Origin: Staphylococcaceae bacterium UBA6286
GTDB taxonomy: Bacteria > Bacillota > Bacilli > Staphylococcales > Staphylococcaceae
Direction: 5' to 3'
Assembly (NCBI GenBank): GCA_002438305.1
Contig: DJUI01000088.1
Location: 828-7,186 of the forward strand
DNA length: 6,359 nucleotides
Positions 1 to 5,264 of the stretch are shown piece after piece. The stretch's first letter is position 1. Every line of letters begins with the position of its first letter. The notes beneath the pieces are model-generated. The model did no database searches. It saw nothing but the letters and a program-made list of their open reading frames with translations, and had not been told where the DNA came from. A program made the position numbers and the translations under genes.

Positions 1-229
1 CGTCTACTTCCATCTCAAGTACGTTTTCACCGTCTAATAAGACTTCGCCTTGTGTCACTTCATACTTTGGATGACCCATGATAGCAGATGATAAAGTGGA
101 TTTACCTGTACCATTCGGTCCCATGATTGCATGGATTTCTCCCTGCTTGATTGTCAGATTCACACCTTTTAAGATTTCTTTATCTTCGATTGAAACGTGT
201 AAATCTTTGATTTCTAAAACTGATGCCAT
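1..229 (-). CDS. sufC: SufC, Fe-S cluster assembly ATPase (5' part, runs off the window)
   Basis: This is the N-terminal part of the ABC-type ATPase of the SUF Fe-S cluster assembly machinery. SufC works in the cytoplasm with SufB and SufD as a scaffold complex. The first 76 codons are visible, translated from the minus strand: the protein begins [20 protein letters not shown] and has a Walker A motif GPNGTGKS at residues 37-44. It continues into the SufC-typical stretch [13 protein letters not shown] at the window edge. The ATG at 229 has a GGAGGG site (237-242) 7 nt upstream. SufC normally has about 250 residues, so roughly 70% lies outside, and sufD, sufS, sufU and sufB are expected further left. 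The SufC assignment over a generic ABC ATPase rests on the short N-terminus before Walker A and the '[13 protein letters not shown]' segment. Its promoter is described separately. Confidence 0.9.
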   Translation of the reverse strand, partial: MASVLEIKDLHVSIEDKEILKGVNLTIKQGEIHAIMGPNGTGKSTLSSAIMGHPKYEVTQGEVLLDGENVLEMEVD

Positions 230-271
230 GTGTATTCCCTCCAGATATATATATAAATTTTCATCTCTATT

Positions 272-300
272 AGTTTATAATAATTTTAATCTACGGTCAA
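272..300 (-). promoter_or_regulatory. sufC promoter
   Basis: On the minus strand, TTGACC (295-300, 5 of 6 to the -35 consensus) is followed after 17 bp by TAAACT (272-277, 4 of 6). A TATAAA at 274-279 with a 15-bp spacer is an alternative -10. Either would place the transcript start about 35 nt upstream of the sufC ATG. A PerR-box-like sequence (275-289) lies between the two elements. Confidence 0.6.
275..289. promoter_or_regulatory. PerR/Fur-family box-like inverted repeat in the sufC promoter
   Basis: The plus strand reads TTATAATAATTTTAA. This matches 13 of the 14 defined positions of the 7-1-7 PerR box TTATAATnATTATAA known from Bacillus and Staphylococcus. It sits in the spacer of the sufC promoter and touches the -10, which is where a repressor would act. 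The surrounding DNA is very AT-rich, so a chance match is quite possible. A weaker similar 15-mer (12 of 14) is at 320-334. The operator role is inference only. Confidence 0.35.
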
Positions 301-416
301 AGCCAGATAAATTAAATCACAATAATTATTATAACTTAAATATGGTATATAATAAATTAATTGAATTAAAATATAGCTGACGTATTGAGAATGAAGCAGC
401 TGTTATTGAAAATACC

Positions 417-464
417 GCCATATAACAACAAGCAGCCAAATTTGGCTGCTTGTTGTTATATGGC
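417..464. terminator. metNIQ transcription terminator, 48-bp perfect palindrome
   Basis: Bases 417-440 and 441-464 are exact reverse complements with no spacer. The palindrome begins at the base next to the metQ stop codon (465-467). The GC-rich core AAGCAGCC / GGCTGCTT with an AAATTT centre, followed by TTGTTGTTAT, resembles an intrinsic terminator; the U-rich tail is itself part of the outer stem. Because it is symmetrical it could act in both directions. No plus-strand gene ends here. Confidence 0.75.
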
Positions 465-1304
465 TTATTTAGCTGGAATGACTGCACCGTCATAATTGTC
501 TTCAATGAATTTAACGATTTCGTCAGATTGAAGAGCTTTGACTAATGCTTTGATTTTAGCATCATTCTTGTGTCCTTGCTGCACTGCGATTAAGTTTGCA
601 TATGGTGAATCTTTGTCTTCAAGAGCAATAGAATCTTTGACCGGACTTAATTCATTTTCAAAGGCAAAGTTTGAATTGATGATAGTAGCATCGCCCTCAC
701 CATTCTGATAAGTTTTAGGAACAAATTCTCCTGCTTGTTTATTATTGAACTTGATATCTTTTTTATTCGTTTTAATATCCTGGAATGTCGCTTTGACTGG
801 ATCTGTACCTTCTTTCAGTTCAATTAAACCAGCTTTAGTGAAGAATGATAAGAAACGGCCTTCTTCTGCGGGATTATTAGAAACATATACTGTAGCCCCT
901 TTAGGAAGATCTTCTAAAGATTTATATTTTTTAGAGTAGACCGCCATAGGTTCGATATGGACGTTTCCTGCTGACTCAATCTTGTAGCCTTTTGATTTCT
1001 TTTCTGTTTCAAGGTAAGGTGTGTGCTGGAAGAAGTTGGCATCCAACTCTCCTTCATCTAACAGACGGTTTGGCGTTGTATAGTCATTGATGATTTTGAT
1101 TTCTAAATCATAACCTTCTTTTTCAAGAATCGGTTTTACTTGTTCAAGGAGTTCAGCGTGAGGTGCCGGTGATGCACCGACAACGATTTTTTTGTCTTCC
1201 TTAGAACCTGACTTTTTATTTTCTGACTGCTTATCAGATGAACCGCATGCAGTGAGTACAACTGCAAATAATAATGTAAGAATGAGTGCAAATAATTTTT
1301 TCAT
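465..1304 (-). CDS. metQ: MetQ, methionine-binding lipoprotein of the ABC importer
   Basis: This is the substrate-binding lipoprotein of a methionine ABC transporter (NlpA/MetQ family). It is anchored on the outer face of the membrane and delivers methionine to MetI. The 279-residue product has a Lys-Lys start, a hydrophobic stretch (about 4-18) and a lipobox LTAC, with the lipidated cysteine at residue 20. A Ser/Lys-rich linker (GSSDKQSENKKSGSKEDKK) follows, then the family signature 'VVGASPAPHAELLEQVKPIL', 'NDYTTPNRLLDEGELDANFFQHTPYLE' and 'TIINSNFAF'. The length is normal for the family. The ATG is preceded by AGGAGA at good spacing. It is the last gene of metN-metI-metQ, 26 bp after metI, and is followed at once by the palindromic terminator. 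Expression should follow the S-box riboswitch ahead of metN. Family proteins may bind D- or L-methionine or methionyl peptides; the sequence alone does not separate these. Confidence 0.93.
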   Translation of the reverse strand: MKKLFALILTLLFAVVLTACGSSDKQSENKKSGSKEDKKIVVGASPAPHAELLEQVKPILEKEGYDLEIKIINDYTTPNRLLDEGELDANFFQHTPYLETEKKSKGYKIESAGNVHIEPMAVYSKKYKSLEDLPKGATVYVSNNPAEEGRFLSFFTKAGLIELKEGTDPVKATFQDIKTNKKDIKFNNKQAGEFVPKTYQNGEGDATIINSNFAFENELSPVKDSIALEDKDSPYANLIAVQQGHKNDAKIKALVKALQSDEIVKFIEDNYDGAVIPAK

Positions 1305-1330
1305 AGTAAATCTCCTTTATTTTTAATATA

Positions 1331-2026
1331 TTAACGCTTATCGATGCGTTTAGTAATGGTATCACCGATAAACTGTATTGCAAATACAATGACAAGAATT
1401 AACACTGTTGATCTAAAAATAACGTCGTTCTGGTTTCGAGTGTAACCGACAAGATATGCTAAGTTACCAAGTCCACCGGCACCAATGACGCCGGCAATAG
1501 CGGTGGAACCGACTAAAGCGATAGCTGTGACCGTGATGCCAGATACGAGTGCCGGCAATGATTCACGCAGCAGCACTTTCGTAATCAATGTCCAGCGCGT
1601 CGCCCCCATCGCTTCCGCTGCCTCTATTACACCTCTGTCGATCTCTTTCATACCGATTTCTACAAGGCGTGCATAGAACGGGGCAGCTCCGATAATCAAC
1701 GCCGGCAGCGCGCCTTTTACACCGCTGATTGTATTCATCAGCAGATTGGTGAACGGAATCAGCAGGATGATTAAGATGATGAAGGGAATCGCCCGAAATA
1801 AGTTCACTAAAAAGGCTGTGATCTTATAGATGACCTGGGCACCTTTAGATTGACTTCTAGAAGTCAGAAATAAAATAGTACCGATAATCAGACCGAGAAA
1901 AAACGTGAAGAACGTTGATACGATCGTCATGTACAATGTTTCATACACCGCTGTCCAGACATCCGGCCAGATGACGTTTTTAAAGCTCAGCATTTCCTTC
2001 AGTATGTCAATGAAACTTTTATCCAC
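1331..2026 (-). CDS. metI: MetI, methionine ABC transporter permease
   Basis: This is the membrane channel subunit of the methionine importer (called MetP in Bacillus). It probably works as a homodimer coupled to two MetN ATPases. The 231-residue product is very hydrophobic, with about five membrane segments (roughly residues 32-54, 68-95, 106-122, 160-186 and 206-223). The cytoplasmic coupling loop carries the EAA motif 'EAAEAMGATRWTLITKVLLRESLP' (about 135-158), which contacts the ATPase. The C-terminal part has 'GSTAIAGVIGAGGLGNLAY', typical of MetI. The start is a GTG (2024-2026) overlapping the last 8 bp of metN. A GGAGGTG site (2034-2040) lies 7 nt upstream inside the metN coding sequence, which points to translational coupling. 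The next in-frame Met would remove the N-terminal tail and lacks a comparable site. Confidence 0.93.
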   Translation of the reverse strand: MDKSFIDILKEMLSFKNVIWPDVWTAVYETLYMTIVSTFFTFFLGLIIGTILFLTSRSQSKGAQVIYKITAFLVNLFRAIPFIILIILLIPFTNLLMNTISGVKGALPALIIGAAPFYARLVEIGMKEIDRGVIEAAEAMGATRWTLITKVLLRESLPALVSGITVTAIALVGSTAIAGVIGAGGLGNLAYLVGYTRNQNDVIFRSTVLILVIVFAIQFIGDTITKRIDKR

Positions 2027-3035
2027 GTCGTTCCACCTCCACTATGACGCCGTGCTGCTCGAATTCGTTGAACAACTCTTTTGTCGGTTCAGGTACATGG
2101 ACAATCATATGACCAAACGCACCAGAGGATGTATGACTGACATTGCCGGATATCACATTGATATCCACATCATACTTTCTGATGATTCTAGAGATAATCG
2201 GCTGTTCCGTTGATGAACCGGCAAATTTTAATCTTAAAATCGCGCCCGTCGGATATGCCAGCTTAATGTCGTCCATCGCTGCTTCTGATTCGCTGTCTTT
2301 TAAGTCATCTTTGACAAATCGCTGTGTGACACTTGACTGCGGATTTTGAAAGACACTGAATACCGGTCCTTCCTCAACGATGCGACCATTTTCCATGACT
2401 GCGACTTTATGACAGATTTTACGGATGACATGCATTTCATGTGTAATCAATATAATGGCAGAACCTATTTTCTTGTTGATGGTGACCAGCAGCTCTAAAA
2501 TTTCATCTGTTGTCTGAGGATCAAGCGCACTTGTCGCTTCATCACATAGCAGCACTGTCGGATCGTTAGCAAGTGCACGCGCAATACCGACACGCTGCTT
2601 CTGGCCGCCGGACAACTGGGAGGGGAAAGCTTTTTCTCTGCCAGTTAAACCTACCATTCGAATTAATTCATTTACCTTTTGGTCTCGTTCTGTTTTACTG
2701 ACCCCGGCAATCTCCAGCGGAAACGCAATGTTATCGAACACTGTACGGGACCAGAGCAAGTTAAAGTGCTGGAAGATCATGCCGATTTTCTGTCTTTTTT
2801 TGCGTAAGTCTTTCATGCCAAGCTGCGCAATATGATCACCGCCGACAACGACATCACCGGTAGTTGGTTTCTCAAGCCCATTGAACATTCGAATCAATGT
2901 ACTTTTGCCTGCACCTGAAAATCCGATGACGCCATAAATTTCACCATCATGAATTTGCAGATTGACATCATCTACAGCAGTCAATGGTCCTTTTTTTGTT
3001 GCAAATTGCTTTACCACTGATTGTAAAGTAATCAA
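2019..3035 (-). CDS. metN: MetN, methionine ABC transporter ATPase
   Basis: This is the ATP-hydrolysing subunit of the methionine importer, cytoplasmic and membrane-associated through MetI. The 338-residue product has an ABC domain with Walker A GFSGAGKS (38-45), Q-loop Gln89 ('[14 protein letters not shown]'), signature LSGGQ (141-145), Walker B VLLCDE (161-166), D-loop SALD (169-172) and switch His199. The region from about 260 to the end matches the C-terminal NIL (ACT-like) domain of MetN proteins, where methionine inhibits transport allosterically in studied homologues. The chosen start is TTG (3033-3035), because a strong AAAGGAGG (3043-3050) lies exactly 7 nt upstream and no ATG fits. 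It is the first gene of metNIQ, behind a SAM-I riboswitch, so cells should express it when SAM is low. Confidence 0.94.
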   Translation of the reverse strand: MITLQSVVKQFATKKGPLTAVDDVNLQIHDGEIYGVIGFSGAGKSTLIRMFNGLEKPTTGDVVVGGDHIAQLGMKDLRKKRQKIGMIFQHFNLLWSRTVFDNIAFPLEIAGVSKTERDQKVNELIRMVGLTGREKAFPSQLSGGQKQRVGIARALANDPTVLLCDEATSALDPQTTDEILELLVTINKKIGSAIILITHEMHVIRKICHKVAVMENGRIVEEGPVFSVFQNPQSSVTQRFVKDDLKDSESEAAMDDIKLAYPTGAILRLKFAGSSTEQPIISRIIRKYDVDINVISGNVSHTSSGAFGHMIVHVPEPTKELFNEFEQHGVIVEVERRG

Positions 3036-3042
3036 TGACTAA

Positions 3043-3050
3043 CCTCCTTT
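3043..3050 (-). promoter_or_regulatory. metN ribosome binding site deciding a TTG start
   Basis: The minus strand reads AAAGGAGG, a near-perfect Shine-Dalgarno, 7 nt before TTG ATT ACT. It settles the rare TTG start of metN. It lies just after the riboswitch terminator, so it is only transcribed on readthrough. Confidence 0.75.
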
Positions 3051-3054
3051 AAAC

Positions 3055-3090
3055 GAATAAAGCGTCTTTCCCATAAAAAGAGAAAGACGC
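3055..3090 (-). terminator. Riboswitch-controlled leader terminator of metNIQ
   Basis: On the minus strand GCGTCTTTC (3082-3090) pairs with GAAAGACGC (3062-3070), with an 11-nt loop, and TTTATTCGTTT follows. The 5' arm CGTCTTTC can instead pair with GAGAGACG, which overlaps the 3' strand of riboswitch helix P1 (about 3102-3109, with one G-U pair). This forms the alternative antiterminator. The arrangement fits the known SAM-I OFF switch: SAM bound, P1 formed, terminator formed. Confidence 0.85.
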
Positions 3091-3104
3091 AATGATATAA
3101 ACGT

Positions 3105-3206
3105 CTCTCATCTTCTAAAGCACTGGGCTTTATGTGAATTGGCACCATGTCTGACGACGGTTGCCGGGCTTCAAAGGGCACATCCCTCCACCTCTCTTGA
3201 TAAGAG
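3105..3206 (-). ncRNA. SAM-I (S-box) riboswitch aptamer
   Basis: The minus-strand RNA has the S-box consensus in order. The P1 5' strand CUCUUAUC (3199-3206) pairs with GAUGAGAG (3105-3112), with one G-U. The conserved 'AAGAGAGGUGGAGGGA' kink-turn region follows, then 'UUUGAAGCCCGGCAACC', the P3 hairpin around GUCGUCAGAC, 'GGUGCCAAUUC', and the P4 hairpin UAAAGC/GCUUUA. Length and order are those of the S-box family, which binds S-adenosylmethionine. It lies about 70 nt ahead of metN and is followed by the alternative terminator, so it should shut off methionine uptake when SAM is plentiful. Confidence 0.95.
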
Positions 3207-3229
3207 CTTAACTATTAAATTATTTTCTA

Positions 3230-3258
3230 ATCATAGACCATCCTAATCGTTACGTCAA
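3230..3258 (-). promoter_or_regulatory. metNIQ promoter
   Basis: The minus strand has TTGACG (3253-3258, 5 of 6) and TATGAT (3230-3235, 5 of 6) with the ideal 17-bp spacer. Transcription would begin near 3223, about 17 nt before the riboswitch P1. The -35 box lies inside the last two sense codons and stop of the upstream thioredoxin-like gene. Confidence 0.8.
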
Positions 3259-3549
3259 TAATTTGTTGACGATTTCATATAAATTTGTCACAGATTCGAA
3301 CTTGAACACTTCCGCTGTCACCTTGTCATCATTGACAACAAGTAATACAGGGACGCTCATCACTTTGAATGCCTGTACCAATTCAGGTGTATAATTCATA
3401 TCGAGTTTGACCACAGGCTGTTTTGTCAAAACTGCGAGAACATCAATCATCCGTTCCGCTACTTTACATGTGCCACAAAGCGGCGTATATCCAAATATTA
3501 AATAAGACTCACCAGGCGGACTGCCAGGCAAATACTGTTTGACGCTCAT
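3250..3549 (-). CDS. Thioredoxin-like protein with CGTC motif (YusE-type)
   Basis: This is a small cytoplasmic thioredoxin-fold protein of 99 residues. The redox motif is PLCGTC with Cys25 and Cys28, lacking the Trp of classical WCGPC. The loop 'MSVPVLLVV' supplies the usual cis-proline at residue 67. It has no signal peptide and no membrane segment. The ATG at 3549 lies 41 bp inside the end of the toprim gene in another frame. The ribosome binding site is weak (GGGA about 9 nt upstream), so translation probably depends on coupling to the toprim gene. Position and features match YusE of B. subtilis, which sits in the same gene order next to yusF and metN. Disulfide exchange is likely from the family; the partner is unknown. 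It has no terminator of its own, so its transcript should run into the S-box leader. Confidence 0.8.
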   Translation of the reverse strand: MSVKQYLPGSPPGESYLIFGYTPLCGTCKVAERMIDVLAVLTKQPVVKLDMNYTPELVQAFKVMSVPVLLVVNDDKVTAEVFKFESVTNLYEIVNKLLT

Positions 3550-3898
3550 GTGCTACATTCCCATCTTTCACTTCAAATTCATGTTTCATCAGAACTTTCG
3601 CTAAATAATCATGAGGACATCGACTGACTTCACCATATTTCGGATCAATGTAAATATGACGGCTCTCGCTTAAATGACGTTTGAACCAGTTGCGAATGAT
3701 TTTACCTGCTTTGTCAGCGTCAGTCATAATATAGACTTTATGACCAATCAGTTCTTCCAGAATGGCATCTAATTTTGAAATACCCATGGTGCCGTTAGTG
3801 CAGATAATATGTACGGGCTCAGATAAGACTTCCTGTAACTTCTTCTTGTCGGATTTACCTTCAACAACGATGACTTTACTAATGACAGCCACACTCAT
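3509..3898 (-). CDS. Toprim-domain protein (YusF-type)
   Basis: This is a stand-alone Toprim domain protein of about 129 residues. The fold is shared by topoisomerases, DnaG primases, OLD nucleases and RNase M5. The visible motifs are the N-terminal 'VIVVEGKSD' with the catalytic-type glutamate and the metal-binding 'YIMTDADKAG' (DxD). A segment 'RHIYIDPKYGEVSRCPHDYLAKVL' resembles the RNase M5 and YusF group. No other domain is present, and the nucleic-acid substrate is unknown. The start is uncertain: ATG at 3898 is used here. AGAAGG lies only 2 nt before that ATG, so GTG at 3892 (spacing 8 nt) may be the true start, and GTG at 3901 is also in frame. Its 3' end overlaps the thioredoxin-like gene by 41 bp. 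A hairpin terminator separates it from gcvH. I saw no convincing promoter. Confidence 0.8.
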   Translation of the reverse strand: MSVAVISKVIVVEGKSDKKKLQEVLSEPVHIICTNGTMGISKLDAILEELIGHKVYIMTDADKAGKIIRNWFKRHLSESRHIYIDPKYGEVSRCPHDYLAKVLMKHEFEVKDGNVAHERQTVFAWQSAW

Positions 3899-3919
3899 CA
3901 CCTTCTCATATGCGATTAT

Positions 3920-3952
3920 AAAAAATTCCTTGATAATCAGATTATCAAGGAA
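3920..3952 (-). terminator. Intrinsic terminator after gcvH
   Basis: Bases 3926-3937 and 3941-3952 form perfect 12-bp arms (TTCCTTGATAAT / ATTATCAAGGAA) with a 3-nt loop. On the minus strand a TTTTTT run follows directly, 10 nt after the gcvH stop. The stem is AT-rich, so termination may be partial, leaving readthrough to feed the toprim gene. The centre contains TGATAAT-n3-ATTATCA, Fur half-sites at the wrong spacing. Confidence 0.75.
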
Positions 3953-3962
3953 ATTATAACAT

Positions 3963-4343
3963 TTATGCGTTAATCATTTCATCATATTGTGCTTGGTCTA
4001 ACAACTCAGTCAGTTCATCGTCATTAGATGCTTCGACTTTGATCAGCCATGCATTGTCATAAGGAGATTCGTTAACAAATTCAGGACTGTCTTCAAGTTC
4101 ACTGTTCACTTCAACGACTTTACCACTGATAGGAGCGTAAAGTTCTGATACTGTTTTTACAGATTCTACACTACCGAATGGCTGCCCCGCTGTAATTTCA
4201 TCGCCTGCTTCAGGAAGTTCAACGAAGACGATATCCCCTAGTTCTGATTGAGCAAAATCAGTAATACCAATCGTATTTATATTTCCTTCTGTTCTTACCC
4301 ATTCGTGATCTTTAGAAAATTTTAATCCTTCTAATGATGCCAC
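3963..4343 (-). CDS. gcvH: GcvH, glycine cleavage system H protein (lipoyl carrier)
   Basis: The H protein carries the aminomethyl group on a lipoyl arm between the P, T and L proteins of the glycine cleavage system. In Firmicutes it can also relay lipoyl groups to other dehydrogenase complexes. The 126-residue product begins [16 protein letters not shown]. The lipoylated lysine is Lys63 in '[17 protein letters not shown]'. The C-terminal '[13 protein letters not shown]' is also family-typical. The start is GTG (4341-4343), with AGAGGAGG (4351-4358) 7 nt upstream. A longer reading from 4382 would run through that ribosome binding site and add residues that do not look like GcvH. The length is the usual one for the family. 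The P, T and L genes are not in the window. The arsC-like gene is 64 bp upstream on the same strand. Confidence 0.96.
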   Translation of the reverse strand: MASLEGLKFSKDHEWVRTEGNINTIGITDFAQSELGDIVFVELPEAGDEITAGQPFGSVESVKTVSELYAPISGKVVEVNSELEDSPEFVNESPYDNAWLIKVEASNDDELTELLDQAQYDEMINA

Positions 4344-4350
4344 AAAAATC

Positions 4351-4358
4351 CCTCCTCT
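4351..4358 (-). promoter_or_regulatory. gcvH ribosome binding site deciding a GTG start
   Basis: The minus strand reads AGAGGAGG, 7 nt before GTG GCA TCA. It fixes the start of gcvH and rules out the 13-residue upstream extension. Confidence 0.8.
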
Positions 4359-4372
4359 AAGTTTATATATTA

Positions 4373-4401
4373 ATAATGACATAGCATATATTTTTATTCA
4401 A
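4373..4401 (-). promoter_or_regulatory. Possible gcvH promoter
   Basis: The minus strand has TTGAAT (4396-4401, 4 of 6) and CATTAT (4373-4378, 4 of 6) with a 17-bp spacer, which would start the transcript about 25 nt before the GTG. Both boxes are weak in AT-rich DNA. I see no terminator between the arsC-like gene and gcvH, so co-transcription is equally possible. Confidence 0.35.
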
Positions 4402-4407
4402 TCTTTT

Positions 4408-4761
4408 TTATAACCATGTGCTCATGTAATCCTGCTCTTTAAATCCTAACGTTATTTTACCATCATTGACCGCAAGCGGACGTTTAACCAGCATGCCGTC
4501 TGATGCAAGCAGTGCCAGTTTGTCTTCATAGCTCATATGAACTAGTTTGTCCTTAAGTTGTAATTCACGGAACTTCGTCCCTTGACGGTTAAACAGCTTG
4601 TCTACATCTATATCTGTCTGTTTAACAATGCGATCGAATTCCCCAGCTGTCGGTGTATGTTCCTTCAAGTTGATCGGCTGAAAACTGACCCCATTTTCTG
4701 TCAGGAACTGACCTGCCTTCTTACATGTTGAACAATTAGGAATCTGAAAAAATTTAATCAT
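4408..4761 (-). CDS. ArsC/Spx-family thioredoxin-fold protein (YusI-type)
   Basis: This is a 117-residue cytoplasmic protein of the ArsC/Spx family. The N-terminal 'FFQIPNCSTCKKAGQFL' holds a CSTC pair (Cys10, Cys13) at the usual strand-helix position. 'NRQGTKFRELQLKDKL' and 'LLASDGMLVKRPLAV' follow, the latter being the conserved (V)KRP segment of the family. Databases often call such proteins arsenate reductase, but no arsenic genes are nearby. The CxxC pair and the place beside gcvH match B. subtilis YusI, whose role is not settled. It could be a thiol oxidoreductase, or less likely an Spx-like RNA polymerase-binding regulator. The ATG at 4761 is chosen because GGAGGT (4767-4772) lies 5 nt upstream. 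An in-frame start at 4800 would overlap that site and the promoter -10. Confidence 0.85.
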   Translation of the reverse strand: MIKFFQIPNCSTCKKAGQFLTENGVSFQPINLKEHTPTAGEFDRIVKQTDIDVDKLFNRQGTKFRELQLKDKLVHMSYEDKLALLASDGMLVKRPLAVNDGKITLGFKEQDYMSTWL

Positions 4762-4790
4762 GTAGAACCTCCATCTCTGTTGATAATTTA

Positions 4791-4819
4791 ATAGTATCAA
4801 TATTTGACCATGCCGACAA
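4791..4819 (-). promoter_or_regulatory. Promoter of the arsC-like gene, with an inverted repeat over the -10
   Basis: The minus strand has TTGTCG (4814-4819, 4 of 6) and, after 17 bp, TACTAT (4791-4796) preceded by TGA, giving an extended -10 (TGnTACTAT). The predicted start is near 4784, about 23 nt before the ATG. Inverted arms TTGATA (4780-4785) and TATCAA (4795-4800) bracket the -10 and could bind a regulator. Confidence 0.55.
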
Positions 4820-4864
4820 TTAACTTCTTAAAGCAGTCCGTTTAATCATTCAGCAAAAATGGTA

Positions 4865-4875
4865 TATAATATAAT
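4865..4875 (+). promoter_or_regulatory. -10 region of the plus-strand thioredoxin-like gene
   Basis: Two overlapping perfect TATAAT boxes (4865-4870 and 4870-4875) lie about 25-30 nt before the ATG. The best -35 candidates near 4841-4847 match only 3 of 6, so the promoter is probably weak or needs an activator. A good AGGAG (4887-4891) stands 7 nt before the ATG at 4899. Confidence 0.5.
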
Positions 4876-4898
4876 AAACTATGTAGAGGAGCATTACT

Positions 4899-5222
4899 AT
4901 GAGAACAATAAGTCAGTATGCAGAATTTAAGGAAATTATTAACCAGGACGAGCAGATGATTGTTAAGTTTTTTGCAGATTGGTGTCCCGATTGTGCAAAG
5001 ATGGACAACTGGATTGACCCGATTGTTGATGAATATCATGACATTACATGGTATAAAATCAATCGAGACCAAGTTCCTGAAGCTGCCACAGAAAATGATG
5101 TCATGGGTATACCGAGCTTATTAATATTTGAAAACGGCAAAAAAACAGCACACTTACATTCTGCCAATACGAAAACACCTGAAGCGGTTAAAGCATTTCT
5201 ACAGGAAAATATTCGCAAATAA
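4899..5222 (+). CDS. Thioredoxin-like protein with WCPDC motif
   Basis: This is a cytoplasmic thioredoxin-fold protein of 107 residues with no signal peptide. The active-site motif is 'FFADWCPDCAKMD' (Trp28, Cys29, Cys32), in place of the classical WCGPC. The conserved cis-proline is Pro72 in 'VMGIPSLLIFENGK'. The length is that of ordinary thioredoxins. WCPDC thioredoxin-like proteins (such as YdbP and YtpP in Bacillus) are common in Bacillales as a second, non-essential set next to TrxA. The exchange of Gly-Pro for Pro-Asp should change the redox potential and partner choice; that is inference. It is the only plus-strand gene, divergent from the arsC-like gene across 137 bp and convergent with the nitroreductase. 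It has its own AGGAG site and a strong terminator. Confidence 0.9.
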   Translation: MRTISQYAEFKEIINQDEQMIVKFFADWCPDCAKMDNWIDPIVDEYHDITWYKINRDQVPEAATENDVMGIPSLLIFENGKKTAHLHSANTKTPEAVKAFLQENIRK

Positions 5223-5254
5223 AAAAACTCCCGATGTTGATCGGGAGTTTTTTT
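5221..5254. terminator. Bidirectional intrinsic terminator between convergent genes
   Basis: The stem ACTCCCGAT / ATCGGGAGT has a GTTG loop (5236-5239). It is flanked by seven A's on one side and seven T's on the other, so it ends transcripts in both directions. It overlaps the stop codon of the WCPDC thioredoxin-like gene (5220-5222) and lies 11 bp past the nitroreductase stop (5265). It is a textbook hairpin for both convergent genes. Confidence 0.95.
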
Positions 5255-5264
5255 GTAGATGGGG

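Noticed and set aside
78..380. Plus-strand 100-codon open frame
   Set aside because: It lies opposite sufC and the AT-rich intergenic DNA, has no ribosome binding site, and its protein resembles nothing recognisable. It is a shadow of sufC.
3040..3250. T-box leader ahead of metNIQ
   Set aside because: There is no T-box sequence (AGGGTGGNACCGCG). The S-box consensus is clear instead.
3908..3952. TATAAT at about 3916-3921 as a toprim promoter
   Set aside because: The only good -35 (TTGATA in the hairpin) would be 22 bp away, and nothing at 16-18 bp resembles a -35. Readthrough of the gcvH terminator remains possible.
4344..4382. 13-codon N-terminal extension of GcvH
   Set aside because: It covers the AGAGGAGG site and a possible -10, and GcvH proteins normally begin close to the KFSKDHEWV motif.
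4408..4761. Arsenate resistance gene
   Set aside because: No arsR, arsB or other arsenic genes are adjacent. The CSTC pair and the gcvH neighbourhood fit the YusI group of unknown role better.
4842..5072. Minus-strand 76-codon open frame opposite the WCPDC gene
   Set aside because: It is antisense to a clear thioredoxin-like coding region and its composition is not protein-like.
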